This document shows positions 35,606-44,589 of a DNA stretch of 64,000 nt, piece after piece. The stretch spans positions 1,178,001 through 1,242,000 of the forward strand of contig NZ_CAAHFB010000001.1 of assembly GCF_900880625.1 (NCBI RefSeq), given 5' to 3'. Numbering within the stretch: the stretch's first letter is position 1; the number at the start of each line of letters is the position of its first letter. A program made the position numbers and the translations under genes. Under the pieces are notes generated by a model that did not search any database, was not told the DNA's origin, and saw nothing but the letters and a program-made list of their open reading frames with translations. The stretch comes from Halorhabdus rudnickae. GTDB lineage: Archaea; Halobacteriota; Halobacteria; Halobacteriales; Haloarculaceae.

Positions 35606-35818
35606 CGGTCTTTCCCCTCCCAGCCGACTTGACTCCCGCTGTGTGTCGTCCCGCTGCCCGGCACCACCTGAGACAGATAGCCATCTTGGAGTACCCGAAC
35701 ATGAACAAGAATTCATCCACCCATCACAAAAAACTACTTTTTCAATCGACAGGTGCTGTTACCGACGAGACGGCGACTACCCCGTCTCCGATTCTGGATT
35801 CGATCGACGGACCGCTCA

Positions 35819-36553
35819 CTAGCCGTCCCAGTCGATCCAGTCCTGCTCCCAGCCGGCCCTAGACTGGGCCGCCTGTCGGGCACGTTCGCGGTCCTCCCGG
35901 CGCGTTCGGTTGCGTTCGACGGCCCCGACCTCCTCGCCCTCGACGAGCAATGGATTGAATGCGACCGCACCGCGCCGCTCGACGACGTCGCCGTCCTCAA
36001 GCACCGCAAGGTGCTGGTCGTGGGCACCCAACGGCATCACCAGTCGGCCCCCGGGAGCCGATTGTTCGAGAAGTGCCCGCGGCGGGTTCACGGCGGCGGC
36101 TTCCAGCAGAATTTTGTCATATGGGGCGTATTCAGGCAGTCCCTCGGCACCGTCCCGGCAGTCGACGAACACGGCGTCGTAGCCCGCCTGCGCGAGGTTC
36201 TTCCGTGCCTCGTAGACGACTCGGCGAGTGATATCAATGGCCTGAACGTGGCTCGAACCGACTATCTCTGCGGCCAGGGCTGCCGTATAGCCGATCCCGG
36301 CCCCGACGATCAGCACCGAATCGTCGGGTTCGGGGGCCAGTGCTTCGAGCAGCCGTGCCGCGGTGCTGGGCGCGAGGACGCGCGTCCCGAGGCGTTCGGT
36401 CTCCCGGTCGGCGTAGGCTGTACGGTTGTCATCGAAGAAGGCGTGTCGAGGGACCGTGGACATCGCCGCCGCGACGGCGTCGTCCGAGAGAGTCCCCCGA
36501 CTCTCGTGGCGCAGCCCGTCGACCATGTCCTCGCGCAGTACCGCGGGATCCAT
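35819..36553 (-). CDS. protein-L-isoaspartate O-methyltransferase family protein (copy 1)
   Basis: 244 residues. The PCMT fold is shown by STVPRHAFFDDN, the motif-I-like VLIVGAGIGYTAALAAEI, YDKILLEAAAVNPPRALLEQSAPGGRLVMPLG. It has an extra, charged C-terminal tail of about 40 residues (NRTRREDRERARQAAQSRAG...WIDWDG). Motif I is GAGIGY rather than GTGSGY, and the residue after MPL differs from classic PCMT, so isoaspartate repair is likely but not certain. Confidence 0.8.
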   Translation of the reverse strand: MDPAVLREDMVDGLRHESRGTLSDDAVAAAMSTVPRHAFFDDNRTAYADRETERLGTRVLAPSTAARLLEALAPEPDDSVLIVGAGIGYTAALAAEIVGSSHVQAIDITRRVVYEARKNLAQAGYDAVFVDCRDGAEGLPEYAPYDKILLEAAAVNPPRALLEQSAPGGRLVMPLGAHDQHLAVLEDGDVVERRGAVAFNPLLVEGEEVGAVERNRTRREDRERARQAAQSRAGWEQDWIDWDG

Positions 36554-36617
36554 CGGTTTCCGTTACGAGCGCACCCTCATTAACTATCCGCTCCCCGGTG
36601 ATCGTCGCCGAGTGCGC

Positions 36618-37328
36618 TCAGTCCGTTCCGCCCTGCATCTCGACGAAGCGGACGCCGCCAAAGGACTCGCGATCGATCGACCCGTCCGCTCGCTTGCGGG
36701 CACGGATCAGCGTCTGGCGGTCCCGCCCGATCGGCCCGAGAAAGAGACCGTCGGGCCGGAGTTGGTCGAGGACGGCACTCGGGATTTCGGCCGCTGCACA
36801 GGTGAGGTACGTTCTGTCGTAAGGTGCGTGTTCGGGCCAGCCCGCGTGGCCGTCGCCGACGGTGATCGAGATCTCGCCGTATCCGAGCTGTTCGAGTCGG
36901 ACGCGGGCGCGGTCGGCCAGGGTGGCATGATATTCGACGCTGTAGACGTTCTCCGCGCCGACGATTTCGGCGGTGACGGCCGCGTGATACCCACAGCCAG
37001 TGCCGATTTCGAGTACCTCCAGACCGGGTTCGAGTTCGAGGCGGTCGACCATGATCGCGACCATGTGCGGGGCGCTGATGGTCTGGCCTTGGCCGATCGA
37101 CAGAGGGCGGTCGGCGTAGGCGTCTCGGCGGCGGGACTCGGGAACGAACTCGTGGCGGGGGACTGCCGCCAGCGCTTCGAGCGCGCAGTCGCTGACACGG
37201 TCGCGCTCGCGGAGGCCCTCGATCAACGCGGCGCGCTGGCGCTCCCAGTCGGGTTCGCCACCGTCGGCCTCGCGGGGAGCCCCATCGCGGCCGGAGTTAT
37301 CGCGGGCATCCCCCCACCAGCGTCCCAT
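36618..37328 (-). CDS. pcm: protein-L-isoaspartate O-methyltransferase (copy 2)
   Basis: 236 residues from ATG 37328. The canonical features are all here: AVPRHEFVPESRRRDAYADRPLSIGQGQTISAPHMVAIM, motif I VLEIGTGCGYHAAVTAEIV, and the C-terminal FVEMQGG. This copy is the better match to true PCMT, repairing isoaspartyl residues. It lies 64 bases upstream of copy 1 and 4 bases after the zinc-finger gene, so three genes may form one operon. Confidence 0.9.
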   Translation of the reverse strand: MGRWWGDARDNSGRDGAPREADGGEPDWERQRAALIEGLRERDRVSDCALEALAAVPRHEFVPESRRRDAYADRPLSIGQGQTISAPHMVAIMVDRLELEPGLEVLEIGTGCGYHAAVTAEIVGAENVYSVEYHATLADRARVRLEQLGYGEISITVGDGHAGWPEHAPYDRTYLTCAAAEIPSAVLDQLRPDGLFLGPIGRDRQTLIRARKRADGSIDRESFGGVRFVEMQGGTD

Positions 37329-37332
37329 GCTC

Positions 37333-37980
37333 TCACCACGCCGACCAGGCGTCGCTAGTCTCGTCGCGGAGGTACAGCCGATTGACGTCCTTCGCGACGG
37401 CGCTGTCCCGGTCGTGGTCGAGCTTCTCGTGGTCGTATCCTCGTGCGTCGTCTCGGAGGTGGATGCCCTCGACAGTGAACTCGAAGTCCCCGAGGTCATC
37501 GGTCGCCCCGACGACGAACTCGTAGTCACCGGGGACGTGTAGCGTCTCGCCTCGCGTCTCGTCGTGGGCCCCCGACTTCGGATGGACCGTGGCGTTGACA
37601 CTAACGTTCCCGACGGCCCGGCTCCAGATCGTCTCGATGTCCTCGGCCGTGGCCGCTTCGACGCGGCCGTCGGCCACTTCGAGACTCGTGATCCGGACGG
37701 TCATGATCGCCTCGTCAGTGTCCAGAAGAAACTCCTCGCCCACCGCGAGGCTCTCTTCGGCCGGTGGCTCGGTCGTCGCGGTGAAGGACTCGCCGTCCTG
37801 AGAGACGACAACGTCACGTTCGACCGTCCGTTCCTCGGAGAGAGCCGTCTTGTGGACGTGATCACACTCCGTACACCGGACCGTCGCCTGACCGCCTTCG
37901 CGCAACACCTCGTGGACTGTTTCGAGATCAGGCGAACAGGCCGGACAGGGGAGTCCGACTCGCCGCGTGGATTCGCTCAT
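37333..37980 (-). CDS. HVO_0476-type zinc finger protein
   Basis: 215 residues. An N-terminal zinc finger has GLPCPACSP then VRCTECDHVHK (CxxC pairs about 20 residues apart). The middle resembles an OB/beta-barrel of unknown function (VGEEFLLDTDEAIMTVRITSLEVADGR). A C-terminal segment (GIHLRDDARGYDHEKLDHDRDSAVAKDVNRLYLRDE) is highly conserved in the HVO_0476 family as I recall. It may bind nucleic acid. ATG 37980; stop 4 bases before pcm. Confidence 0.8.
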   Translation of the reverse strand: MSESTRRVGLPCPACSPDLETVHEVLREGGQATVRCTECDHVHKTALSEERTVERDVVVSQDGESFTATTEPPAEESLAVGEEFLLDTDEAIMTVRITSLEVADGRVEAATAEDIETIWSRAVGNVSVNATVHPKSGAHDETRGETLHVPGDYEFVVGATDDLGDFEFTVEGIHLRDDARGYDHEKLDHDRDSAVAKDVNRLYLRDETSDAWSAW

Positions 37981-38100
37981 ACGACCGGCTACTCGACGCG
38001 AACGTAAAAGGGGAGCGTCGGCGCTATCGCGTTTCGAACGGACGACGGACACTCCGTCAGTGCGATCCCATGTGGAACAAGCGCCGGGTCTCCGTCGGCG

Positions 38101-39057
38101 TTATCGGCCCTCAGGCAAGTCGATCCGCTCGCCGTCGGCGAACACAGTCGGCTGTCGAAGGATCCCATCGAGATGGATCGGCGCGTCGGTGTCGCCGCCA
38201 AAGCCGGCGTCGTCCCCGATCGCGAAGTGAACAGTTCCACCCGCTTTCTCGTCTAAGAGGACCGATCCGACCAGCTGGCTGACACCGACGTTGGTGCCAA
38301 TGCCGAACTCCGCGAGATTGTAGGCGTCATCTCCGACTACGTCTGCGGCCTCCGCGACCTGCTGGCGGATGACGTCGTCGTCTATCTCAGTGACGTACCC
38401 GTCTTCGACCTCGATGCGGATGGCCTCGGTCGAATCGAGTAACCCGTGGGGAGCCATCGTCCCCGTGACGACGATCGTCCCGTCGGCAGTCGTCGGACTG
38501 AGAAAGACCTCCCCGGCGGGGAGGTTCGACATCTTGCCTGGCTCGTGAACGACCCCAGCATCAAGCTGCCACTCGCGGTCGCCGGGAGCGAGCGTAATGT
38601 CGGTCCCCTGATCTGACGTGACACGGATCTCATCGGCGTCCCGGACGGATTCACGCATGGACACACAGTGCTCGCGAATCGACTCGTAATCGACGTTCAA
38701 GCCCGTCTTGAAGACGTCCTCGGTGATTCCGGGCAGCGTTGCGACGCGTGCGCCTGCCTCGTTGGCCTCGGTCCGGGCGCGTGTGTGGCTCACGCTCTTG
38801 GTTGTCGGGGCGAGGACCACGTCCGCGGCTGCCATCGCCGCGGCGACGGCCCCAGGGGGTTCCTCGCCGTGCTGGTCGCCCGGCGGGTACTGAATGACCA
38901 TCGCATCATCGGTAATCTCACTGGCGACTGCATACAGCGCCTCGGCGATCGGGCGGCGCTTGTCATCGGTGACGACGAGACAAGACTCCGCGGGCGTTAG
39001 GCCCATGCACTGTCGAACGGCCGTCTCGGCGGGGTCACGTAGCGTGGCGTCGTTCAT
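38101..39057 (-). CDS. M29-type (PepS-like) aminopeptidase
   Basis: 318 residues. The C-terminal metal-site region is EFGIGTNVGVSQLVGSVLLDEKAGGTVHFAIGDDAGFGGD...PIHLDGIL, with the His/Glu/Asp ligands of the M29 family (E in FGIGTN, E in LDEKAGG, H in GTVHFAIG, H-x-D in IHLD). The N-terminal half is reduced relative to classic M29 enzymes (about 400 residues). It is expected to trim N-terminal residues from peptides in the cytoplasm. Confidence 0.78.
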   Translation of the reverse strand: MNDATLRDPAETAVRQCMGLTPAESCLVVTDDKRRPIAEALYAVASEITDDAMVIQYPPGDQHGEEPPGAVAAAMAAADVVLAPTTKSVSHTRARTEANEAGARVATLPGITEDVFKTGLNVDYESIREHCVSMRESVRDADEIRVTSDQGTDITLAPGDREWQLDAGVVHEPGKMSNLPAGEVFLSPTTADGTIVVTGTMAPHGLLDSTEAIRIEVEDGYVTEIDDDVIRQQVAEAADVVGDDAYNLAEFGIGTNVGVSQLVGSVLLDEKAGGTVHFAIGDDAGFGGDTDAPIHLDGILRQPTVFADGERIDLPEGR

Positions 39058-39138
39058 GTCAGGAGCTACGCGGGAACGCGAATAGTGTTTTCGACCGAGG
39101 AAGAGCGGATGCCGCGATCGAGGACCGACCGGAACAGT

Positions 39139-39630
39139 TCACCGGAGTTCGTCGGTCTCGATCTCGCCCGTCCCGGTGTCGATCACGACGGCTGCGGGCG
39201 GATTCGGAGCCGCGGGGATCGGGACGCCGCCGGGATTGAGCCGGACCGTGCCGTTCCGTTCTTCCCGAGCGCGCTCGTGGGTGTGGCCGTGGAGTACGTA
39301 GTCGTAGGTCCCCGCGTCGACTAAGGCGTCGACTATCGGTTCGCTCGTACCATGATAGACCGCAATGTCGGTCTCGTCGAAGGTCAACTCCCCCATCTCA
39401 CCAAGATAGGTGCCGAATGCGGAGACCGTGTCAGCCAGCGCCCACTCGCCATCGTTGTTGCCCCGGACGGCATAAAAGTCGAAGTCCGAATCGAAGGGTG
39501 TCGCCGAGAAGGGTGCAACGATGTCCCCACAGTGGATGACCACCTCAACGTCCTCGGCCGCAAAGTGGGTTACTGCCTGTTCGATGACGTCGCTATCGTC
39601 GTGGGTGTCCGCGATGACGCCGATCTGCAT
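39139..39630 (-). CDS. YfcE/MJ0936-type metallophosphodiesterase
   Basis: 163 residues, one calcineurin-like domain. The five metal-binding blocks are present: GVIADTHDD, VIHCGDIV, RGNND, VYHGTSEP, and LHGHTHERAREERNGTVRLNPGG. It hydrolyses phosphodiesters; the physiological substrate is not known. Confidence 0.9.
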   Translation of the reverse strand: MQIGVIADTHDDSDVIEQAVTHFAAEDVEVVIHCGDIVAPFSATPFDSDFDFYAVRGNNDGEWALADTVSAFGTYLGEMGELTFDETDIAVYHGTSEPIVDALVDAGTYDYVLHGHTHERAREERNGTVRLNPGGVPIPAAPNPPAAVVIDTGTGEIETDELR

Positions 39631-39805
39631 GTTGCGTGGCTACGGCGCGAGGTGTGAAAACGATTGGTCACCCGCCCGATCGGCTGCTGTCTGCGGGCAC
39701 TGATGGCGTCGGTCCGTTCAATATAGACGCAAACTGGTGAGAACGGCCCATGTCGAAACCGCACCGCGAAAAACGAGGAAACTAGAGCGTCGAAACCGGA
39801 CGCGA

Positions 39806-41029
39806 TCAGTTGGCCTGCTCGATCAGCACTTCAGCGGCTTCCAGTTCCTGGCCGGTGAGAGCGTTCAAGTACGCCCCGCCGGCGATGGAGATGTGGTCGT
39901 AGTTGTCCTCGCTCAGTCCGTACATCGACAGTGTTCGGGCGGTGTCACCGCCACCGACTACGGAGAAGCAGTCGGTGCGACCGATCGCGTCGATGAGTTC
40001 GACCGTGCCGTCACTGAAGCGCTCGTCCTCGAAGACGCCGACTGCGCCCTTCACGAAGACGGCCTCACTGTCCTCGATGATCGGGACGTATTCGTCGATG
40101 GTGTCGTGGCCGATATCGAGGTAGCCCGTGTCTTTCTCCTCGATGTCAGCCAGTGCGATTTCGGCGCGCTCGCCGTCGTCGTCCTCGTAGGCGAAATCAG
40201 TGGGCAGTTCGAACTCGTCGCGGCGGTTCGCCACGAGATCTTCGAGGGTATCTTTGGTCTCGTCCCACTGGTCGTCCAGCAGGTCCATCCCGCCGACGTC
40301 GAACCCGACCGGCTTGCCCTCCGCGCGAAGGAACAGTTCGCCGGGCAGGCCGCCGATGAGGAACGTGTCGATGGCGTCGCCGAGGTTGTTGACGACGCTG
40401 ATGACGTCCTCGCTTTTGTTGCCACCCAGTACCATCGTAACCTGACCCTCGGTTTCGCGGGCGCGTTCGGCGACGCCAGTGTTGTACTCGTACTCGGCTT
40501 CCATCACACGACCGGCATAGGCCGGCAGTGCCAGGGCGAACCCGACCGTCGAGGCGTGGGCGCGGTGGGCCGCCGAGTAGGCGTCGTTGACGAAGGCGTC
40601 GAAGTACGGCGACAGCGTCTGGACGAAGTCGCTCTCGGCGTGCTCTTCAGGGGCCTTCTCGGGCAGTTCGTCGTCGGCCATCCGGGTGTTCTCCAGGAGG
40701 AGAATCTCGCCAGCGTCGAGTGCCTCGATGGCGTCGATAGCATCGTCGCCGTAGATGTCGTCGATGAACTGAATCGGCTTGCCGACGTACTCTTCGAGGA
40801 TCTCGGCGTGCTGGTCGAGGGAAACGAAATCGTCCCGGCCGGGTCGGCCCTGGTGGGCCATCAGGACAACCTTGTTGTCCCGATCGGCGAGTTCCCGAAC
40901 CGTCTCCGCATAGCGGTCGAACCGGTGGTTATCCTGGACGACGCCGTCCTCGACCGGTGAGTTGAGGTCGACGCGGACCAGAACGCGCTGTCCATCTGCG
41001 AGGTCATCGAGCGTGTTGAATGCAGCCAT
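39806..41029 (-). CDS. pgk: phosphoglycerate kinase
   Basis: 407 residues. N-domain RVLVRVDLNSPVEDG, HRFDRYAETVRELADRDNKVVLMAHQGRPGR; C-domain ILLLENTRMADDELPEK (LLENvRF type), TMVLGGNKSEDVISVV and the nucleotide-binding VVGGGDTARTL. It interconverts 1,3-bisphosphoglycerate and 3-phosphoglycerate with ATP. I start at ATG 41029 (MAAFNTLDD). The stop of gap is 69 bases upstream, so gap-pgk form an operon. Confidence 0.96.
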   Translation of the reverse strand: MAAFNTLDDLADGQRVLVRVDLNSPVEDGVVQDNHRFDRYAETVRELADRDNKVVLMAHQGRPGRDDFVSLDQHAEILEEYVGKPIQFIDDIYGDDAIDAIEALDAGEILLLENTRMADDELPEKAPEEHAESDFVQTLSPYFDAFVNDAYSAAHRAHASTVGFALALPAYAGRVMEAEYEYNTGVAERARETEGQVTMVLGGNKSEDVISVVNNLGDAIDTFLIGGLPGELFLRAEGKPVGFDVGGMDLLDDQWDETKDTLEDLVANRRDEFELPTDFAYEDDDGERAEIALADIEEKDTGYLDIGHDTIDEYVPIIEDSEAVFVKGAVGVFEDERFSDGTVELIDAIGRTDCFSVVGGGDTARTLSMYGLSEDNYDHISIAGGAYLNALTGQELEAAEVLIEQAN

Positions 41030-41098
41030 GATTGGTGCGTGTTGTATGTTGAAAGAAATTGCGTCCCTGTACACGACGGGGTCGAGTGGATCCGGTGA

Positions 41099-42109
41099 TC
41101 AGACGATGTCTTCGGCCAGCCGCATCATCTGGGCCGTATAGCCCATCTCGTTGTCGTACCAGGCGAAGATCTTCGCGAGCTTGCCGCCCTGGACGGTCGA
41201 GGTCTTGCCCAGGTCGACACAGGAACCGTATTCCCAGCCGACGATGTCACGCGAGACGATCGGGTCGTCGGTGGCACCCATCGAACCTTCGAGTTCACCC
41301 TCGGCGTATTTCTCGAAGGCGGCGTTGATCTCCTCGACATCGGGGTTACCGGGCAGATCGACGACGATCTCGGTGATCGAGCCGGTCGGGACCGGAACGC
41401 GGATCGCCATGGCCTCGAACTTGCCCTGCAATTCGGGCAGGATGTCCGGCGTCGCGGTCGAAGCGCCGGTTGTCGTCGGGACGATGTTCTCGGCGGCCGC
41501 GCGGCCACGTCGGGTCTTGGACTTGGGGCCGTCGACGATGGCCTGGGATCCGGTGTAGGCGTGGATCGTGGTCATCTCTGCGGCATCGACACCGAACTCC
41601 TCGAGCAGGACGTACATCGGCGGCGAGACACTGTTGGTGGTACACGACGCGGCGGAGACGACGTCCTCGCCGTCGTACTCGTCGTCGTTGACGCCGTAGA
41701 CGAACTGCGGGACAGGCTTATCACCCTTCGGCGGTGCGGAGATCAGGGCCTTGTCAGCACCGGCATCGAGGTGGGCGGACGCCTCGTCCTTCGTGCGGAA
41801 GATTCCAGTCGACTCGATGGCGACATCGACGTCCAGGGAGTCCCACGGCAGCTCCTCAGGACTCTGGATGTTGAGCAGGTCGATATCGTTTCCGTCGACA
41901 GTGAGCGTGTCACCGTCGCGCTCGACGTCGTACGGCAAGTTGCCCAGCGCACTGTCGTACTTCGTGAGATACTCCATCTTCTCGAAGTCCATCACGTCGT
42001 TGATCCCGACGATCTGGACATTGTCGTTTTCCAGCGCAGCTCGGAGGGTACAGCGGCCGATTCGACCGTAGCCGTTGATCCCGATACGGACCGGATCGCT
42101 TGCACTCAT
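41099..42109 (-). CDS. gap: glyceraldehyde-3-phosphate dehydrogenase, type I (bacterial type)
   Basis: 336 residues from ATG 42109. Rossmann start RIGINGYGRIGRCTLRAA, catalytic Cys in SAASCTTNSV, GASTATPDILPEL, WYDNEMGYTAQMMRLA. The SCTTN and DNEMGY motifs mark the bacterial-type enzyme, found in haloarchaea for glycolysis, rather than the archaeal type II enzyme. An in-frame extension to 42253 is AT-rich and non-coding. Confidence 0.96.
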   Translation of the reverse strand: MSASDPVRIGINGYGRIGRCTLRAALENDNVQIVGINDVMDFEKMEYLTKYDSALGNLPYDVERDGDTLTVDGNDIDLLNIQSPEELPWDSLDVDVAIESTGIFRTKDEASAHLDAGADKALISAPPKGDKPVPQFVYGVNDDEYDGEDVVSAASCTTNSVSPPMYVLLEEFGVDAAEMTTIHAYTGSQAIVDGPKSKTRRGRAAAENIVPTTTGASTATPDILPELQGKFEAMAIRVPVPTGSITEIVVDLPGNPDVEEINAAFEKYAEGELEGSMGATDDPIVSRDIVGWEYGSCVDLGKTSTVQGGKLAKIFAWYDNEMGYTAQMMRLAEDIV

Positions 42110-42328
42110 AGTAGTATAGCTCCACGTATAGATAGCGGCAACATTGAGTAAATGTTTTTCGATGTGGGGCTGTGAAGTGTGACTATCCCACGATCGAGAC
42201 TCGTGAAGGATGTATATATCACTATACTCATCTAGAGACGGACGTACGTACAATCACCCCTCGAAGGAGTGCAGCCCGATTTTCCGACGTTCAGAAGGCT
42301 TTTGACGCGTTCGACCGTATCACTGTGC
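42110..42328. promoter_or_regulatory. divergent promoter region gap-pgk / hsp20
   Basis: 220 bases serving two divergent genes. Candidate elements are CTATCTATACG (minus strand, about 42126) or ACATTTACTC (about 42150) for gap, and GGCTTTTGACG (about 42297) for hsp20. ATGTATATATCACTATAC at 42210-42227 is a strong AT block between them. Which element serves which gene cannot be settled from sequence. Confidence 0.35.
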
Positions 42329-42724
42329 ATGCGAAGAGACGACCGCGACGATCCCTTCGACGACTTCTTTCGCGAACTCGAGCGGATGATGAACGACATG
42401 ATGAGCGACGAGTTCGACATGCGCGTCGAACGGCATGATCCGAACGAGGCGTCGACCGGCGATATCCACTTCGATGTCTACGAGGAGAACGAGCAATTAC
42501 GTGTCGTCGCGGACTTGCCAGGCGTCTCGAAGGACGCGATCGATCTCAAATGCGATGGTGAACAGCTCACGATCGACGCAGCAGGCGATCAGCGCGAGTA
42601 TCACGAGCGCATCCAGTTGCCCGCGCGCGTTGACGAGCATAGTGCCGACGCCAGTTACAACAACGGCATTCTCGAAGTGACCTTCGAAACGGTCGAAGAC
42701 TCGGCGAACATCAACCTTTCTTGA
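42329..42724 (+). CDS. Hsp20 / alpha-crystallin small heat-shock protein
   Basis: 131 residues. A helical, Met- and Asp-rich N-terminus (DDFFRELERMMNDMMSDEF) precedes the alpha-crystallin domain IHFDVYEENEQLRVVADLPGVSKDAIDLKCDGEQLTI...NNGILEVTFE, with the usual NGxLEV motif. The C-terminal I-x-I/V tail is absent, ending NINLS. Functions as an ATP-independent holdase. Start is ATG 42329. Confidence 0.88.
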   Translation: MRRDDRDDPFDDFFRELERMMNDMMSDEFDMRVERHDPNEASTGDIHFDVYEENEQLRVVADLPGVSKDAIDLKCDGEQLTIDAAGDQREYHERIQLPARVDEHSADASYNNGILEVTFETVEDSANINLS

Positions 42725-42876
42725 GTTGGCCCCGCGACCTTGACTGCTCGGCCACGTGAGTTGGATGCAAAGAAGAACGGCTGTTGAGGCGACTTGCCAA
42801 CTGTCCAGTCGACGAAGACTCCCGGTCGAATCGTACTCGAAGAGAACCGCTGTCGGGACAACCGGAGAGGGGACTG

Positions 42877-43023
42877 TCAGGCTCGCCACTCGTATCCACA
42901 GGCGTGGCACTCGTAGTAACGCCAGTCAGTCCCACCCGGTACCGACTGTTGATCTACTTTCGTTCGCTCGTCGCTCCCACAGGCTGGGCACCGCTGGAGT
43001 TGGATTGCCGACATCGCATCCAT
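42877..43023 (-). CDS. 48-residue zinc-ribbon protein
   Basis: From ATG 43023, or the ATG three codons later. Two zinc knuckles, R-C-P-A-C-G and E-C-H-A-C-G, lie 27 residues apart, separated by a basic/polar strand (TKVDQQSVPGGTDWRYY). It ends GYEWRA. This is a stand-alone zinc mu-protein of the kind common in haloarchaea. AT-rich AATCATTATTATTG lies about 26 bases upstream. Confidence 0.65.
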   Translation of the reverse strand: MDAMSAIQLQRCPACGSDERTKVDQQSVPGGTDWRYYECHACGYEWRA

Positions 43024-43209
43024 GTATTATACACGGTCAATAATAATGATTTTGTAACAATATGTTACTTGTTTAGTAAATAATGGGACGAGAGATTGAC
43101 CAGGCGGTATGTGATGTGGTGGTTAGTACCAACACCCACTTCGAATAGTACTACATGCGATATTTCGTGATCGAGTCAGTCTGACTTACTCGCCAGAGAC
43201 AGTGGTAGT

Positions 43210-44085
43210 TTATCGGCTCGAAGAGTGTGGATCGTCGGCAGTTCGTCGGATCAGATGGGCAAGTCGATCCCAGAAGTCGGGGACGTACTTGTCGACATCG
43301 TCGATCGTCGGGCGGGCGTTCGTCTCGGAAACGACGGCACGGTCGGCGGTGACCAGCAGATCGACGCCGAGAACGGGGATTTCCAACGCCGTCGCGGCCC
43401 GTTCGGCGAGGCGACGGTGTTTCGCCGGGAGGTCGACGGCCCGGGCGGTCGCTCCCCGGTGGACGTTGTGTTTCCAACGGTCGTCATCCTGCCCGGCGAC
43501 CTGTCGTTCGACCGCGCCGACGTACTCGCCGTCGAGGACCATCACGCGATAGTCTCGGGCCCCGGGGAGGAACTCCTGGACCAGGAACGACCGATCGCCA
43601 GTCGCCCGGTAGTCGTGGACGAGATCGAGATAATCACAGATCCCAAGGAACGAGTCGAGGTCGTGAGCTAGGGTGACGCCGTTCCCGCGAGTTGTCGAAT
43701 TGGGTTTGACGACGACCGGCGGATCGAACCGTTCGAACGTCTCGACGAGGGCGTCCTGATCGAGGGGATTCGAGACGAGCGTGGTCTCGGGAATCGGAAC
43801 GCCGGCGTCTGTAAGGCGTCGGAGCGTCTCGGCCTTGTTGCGCGAGCGCAGGACGGACGCTCGATCGTTGACCCAGCGCACGCCCAGCGCGGCGTCTGCC
43901 AGGCCACCCTCCATGAGACGCGAAGGAAAAACGTACCCGACATCGACATCGGGGAACGGATCGCTGCCGAGTGAAATTGCCCGTTCATCTGTACGGAGTC
44001 CGACGACCTCGATATCACGCTCTTCGAGCGGATCACGCATGCGAGTGTACGTTTCCGCCTGCGTGGCCACCGCCAGCCGTAGCAT
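43210..44085 (-). CDS. RimK-type ATP-grasp ligase
   Basis: 291 residues from ATG 44085. The N-terminal preATP-grasp part holds VVGLRTDERAISLGSDPFPDVDVGYVFPSRLMEGG. ATP-grasp signatures are RNKAETLRRLTDAGVPIPETTLV, VVVKPNSTTRGNGV, FLVQEFLPGARDYRVMVLDGE, and GVDLLVTADRAVVSETNARPT, which carries the Mg ligands. It likely adds an amino acid (glutamate or lysine type) to a carboxylate on a protein or metabolite; the substrate is unknown. Confidence 0.85.
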   Translation of the reverse strand: MLRLAVATQAETYTRMRDPLEERDIEVVGLRTDERAISLGSDPFPDVDVGYVFPSRLMEGGLADAALGVRWVNDRASVLRSRNKAETLRRLTDAGVPIPETTLVSNPLDQDALVETFERFDPPVVVKPNSTTRGNGVTLAHDLDSFLGICDYLDLVHDYRATGDRSFLVQEFLPGARDYRVMVLDGEYVGAVERQVAGQDDDRWKHNVHRGATARAVDLPAKHRRLAERAATALEIPVLGVDLLVTADRAVVSETNARPTIDDVDKYVPDFWDRLAHLIRRTADDPHSSSR

Positions 44086-44139
44086 GAAACACACTCCGGG
44101 AAGCGTCGGCAAAACCCTTCGGTCGATGCGTCATTCCAC

Positions 44140-44307
44140 TCGTGGATGGTGCGTCATCGAGATCGGCGGCGATGTCCGTGGCGACAGTCGCCGCACGGTC
44201 GACCCCGGTCTCGGTCGCACGCCACGAAGGCGACCAGCGGCCGGGAGAATCCCGGCACCGTCTGCGAGGACGGCACGGACCAGTGGATGCATCCCGTCGA
44301 CGGACAT
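44140..44307 (-). pseudogene. possible remnant of a haloarchaeal HD-domain gene
   Basis: From ATG 44307 the sequence reads MSVDGMHPLVRAVLADGAGILP, which resembles the start of haloarchaeal HD-domain hydrolases as I remember them. Frame is lost within the next few codons. In the neighbouring frame it continues WSPSWRATETGVDRAATVATDIAADLDDAP, similar in spacing to the following helix. The HD motif itself is not present. Weak identification. Confidence 0.3.
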
Positions 44308-44370
44308 ACCTCGCGGGAGGATCCAGGAGTGGAGAACCCGCGTAGCGAGCCTCGAGTTGCGGGCCAGGCC

Positions 44371-44589
44371 TTAGTCGGTCCGCTCATCGAGGGCCGCCAC
44401 GTCTTCCGCCCGGACTTCGCGCTCGTCAGGCAGCGCCTCGATGCAGTCCGAACAGAGAAAGTGATCGGTCCCGTCGGCAAGTTCTAACATCATCCCGCCG
44501 GTGGCTGACTGTTCGCTGCTCCACATGTCGCCGATCCCGCCGGCGATTCGAACCTCGCGGCCACAACCGTCACAGGGATCGGTCGTCAT
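44371..44589 (-). CDS. small zinc-binding protein (DUF7561-like)
   Basis: 72 residues. Two cysteine pairs, P-C-D-G-C-G-R-E and F-L-C-S-D-C-I, flank a conserved-looking VRIAGGIGDMWSSEQSATGGMMLELADGTDHF. The C-terminus (LPDEREVRAEDVAALDE) is acidic. Zinc binding is inferred. Its ATG overlaps the stop of the next upstream gene by 4 bases, so the two are coupled. Confidence 0.72.
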   Translation of the reverse strand: MTTDPCDGCGREVRIAGGIGDMWSSEQSATGGMMLELADGTDHFLCSDCIEALPDEREVRAEDVAALDERTD

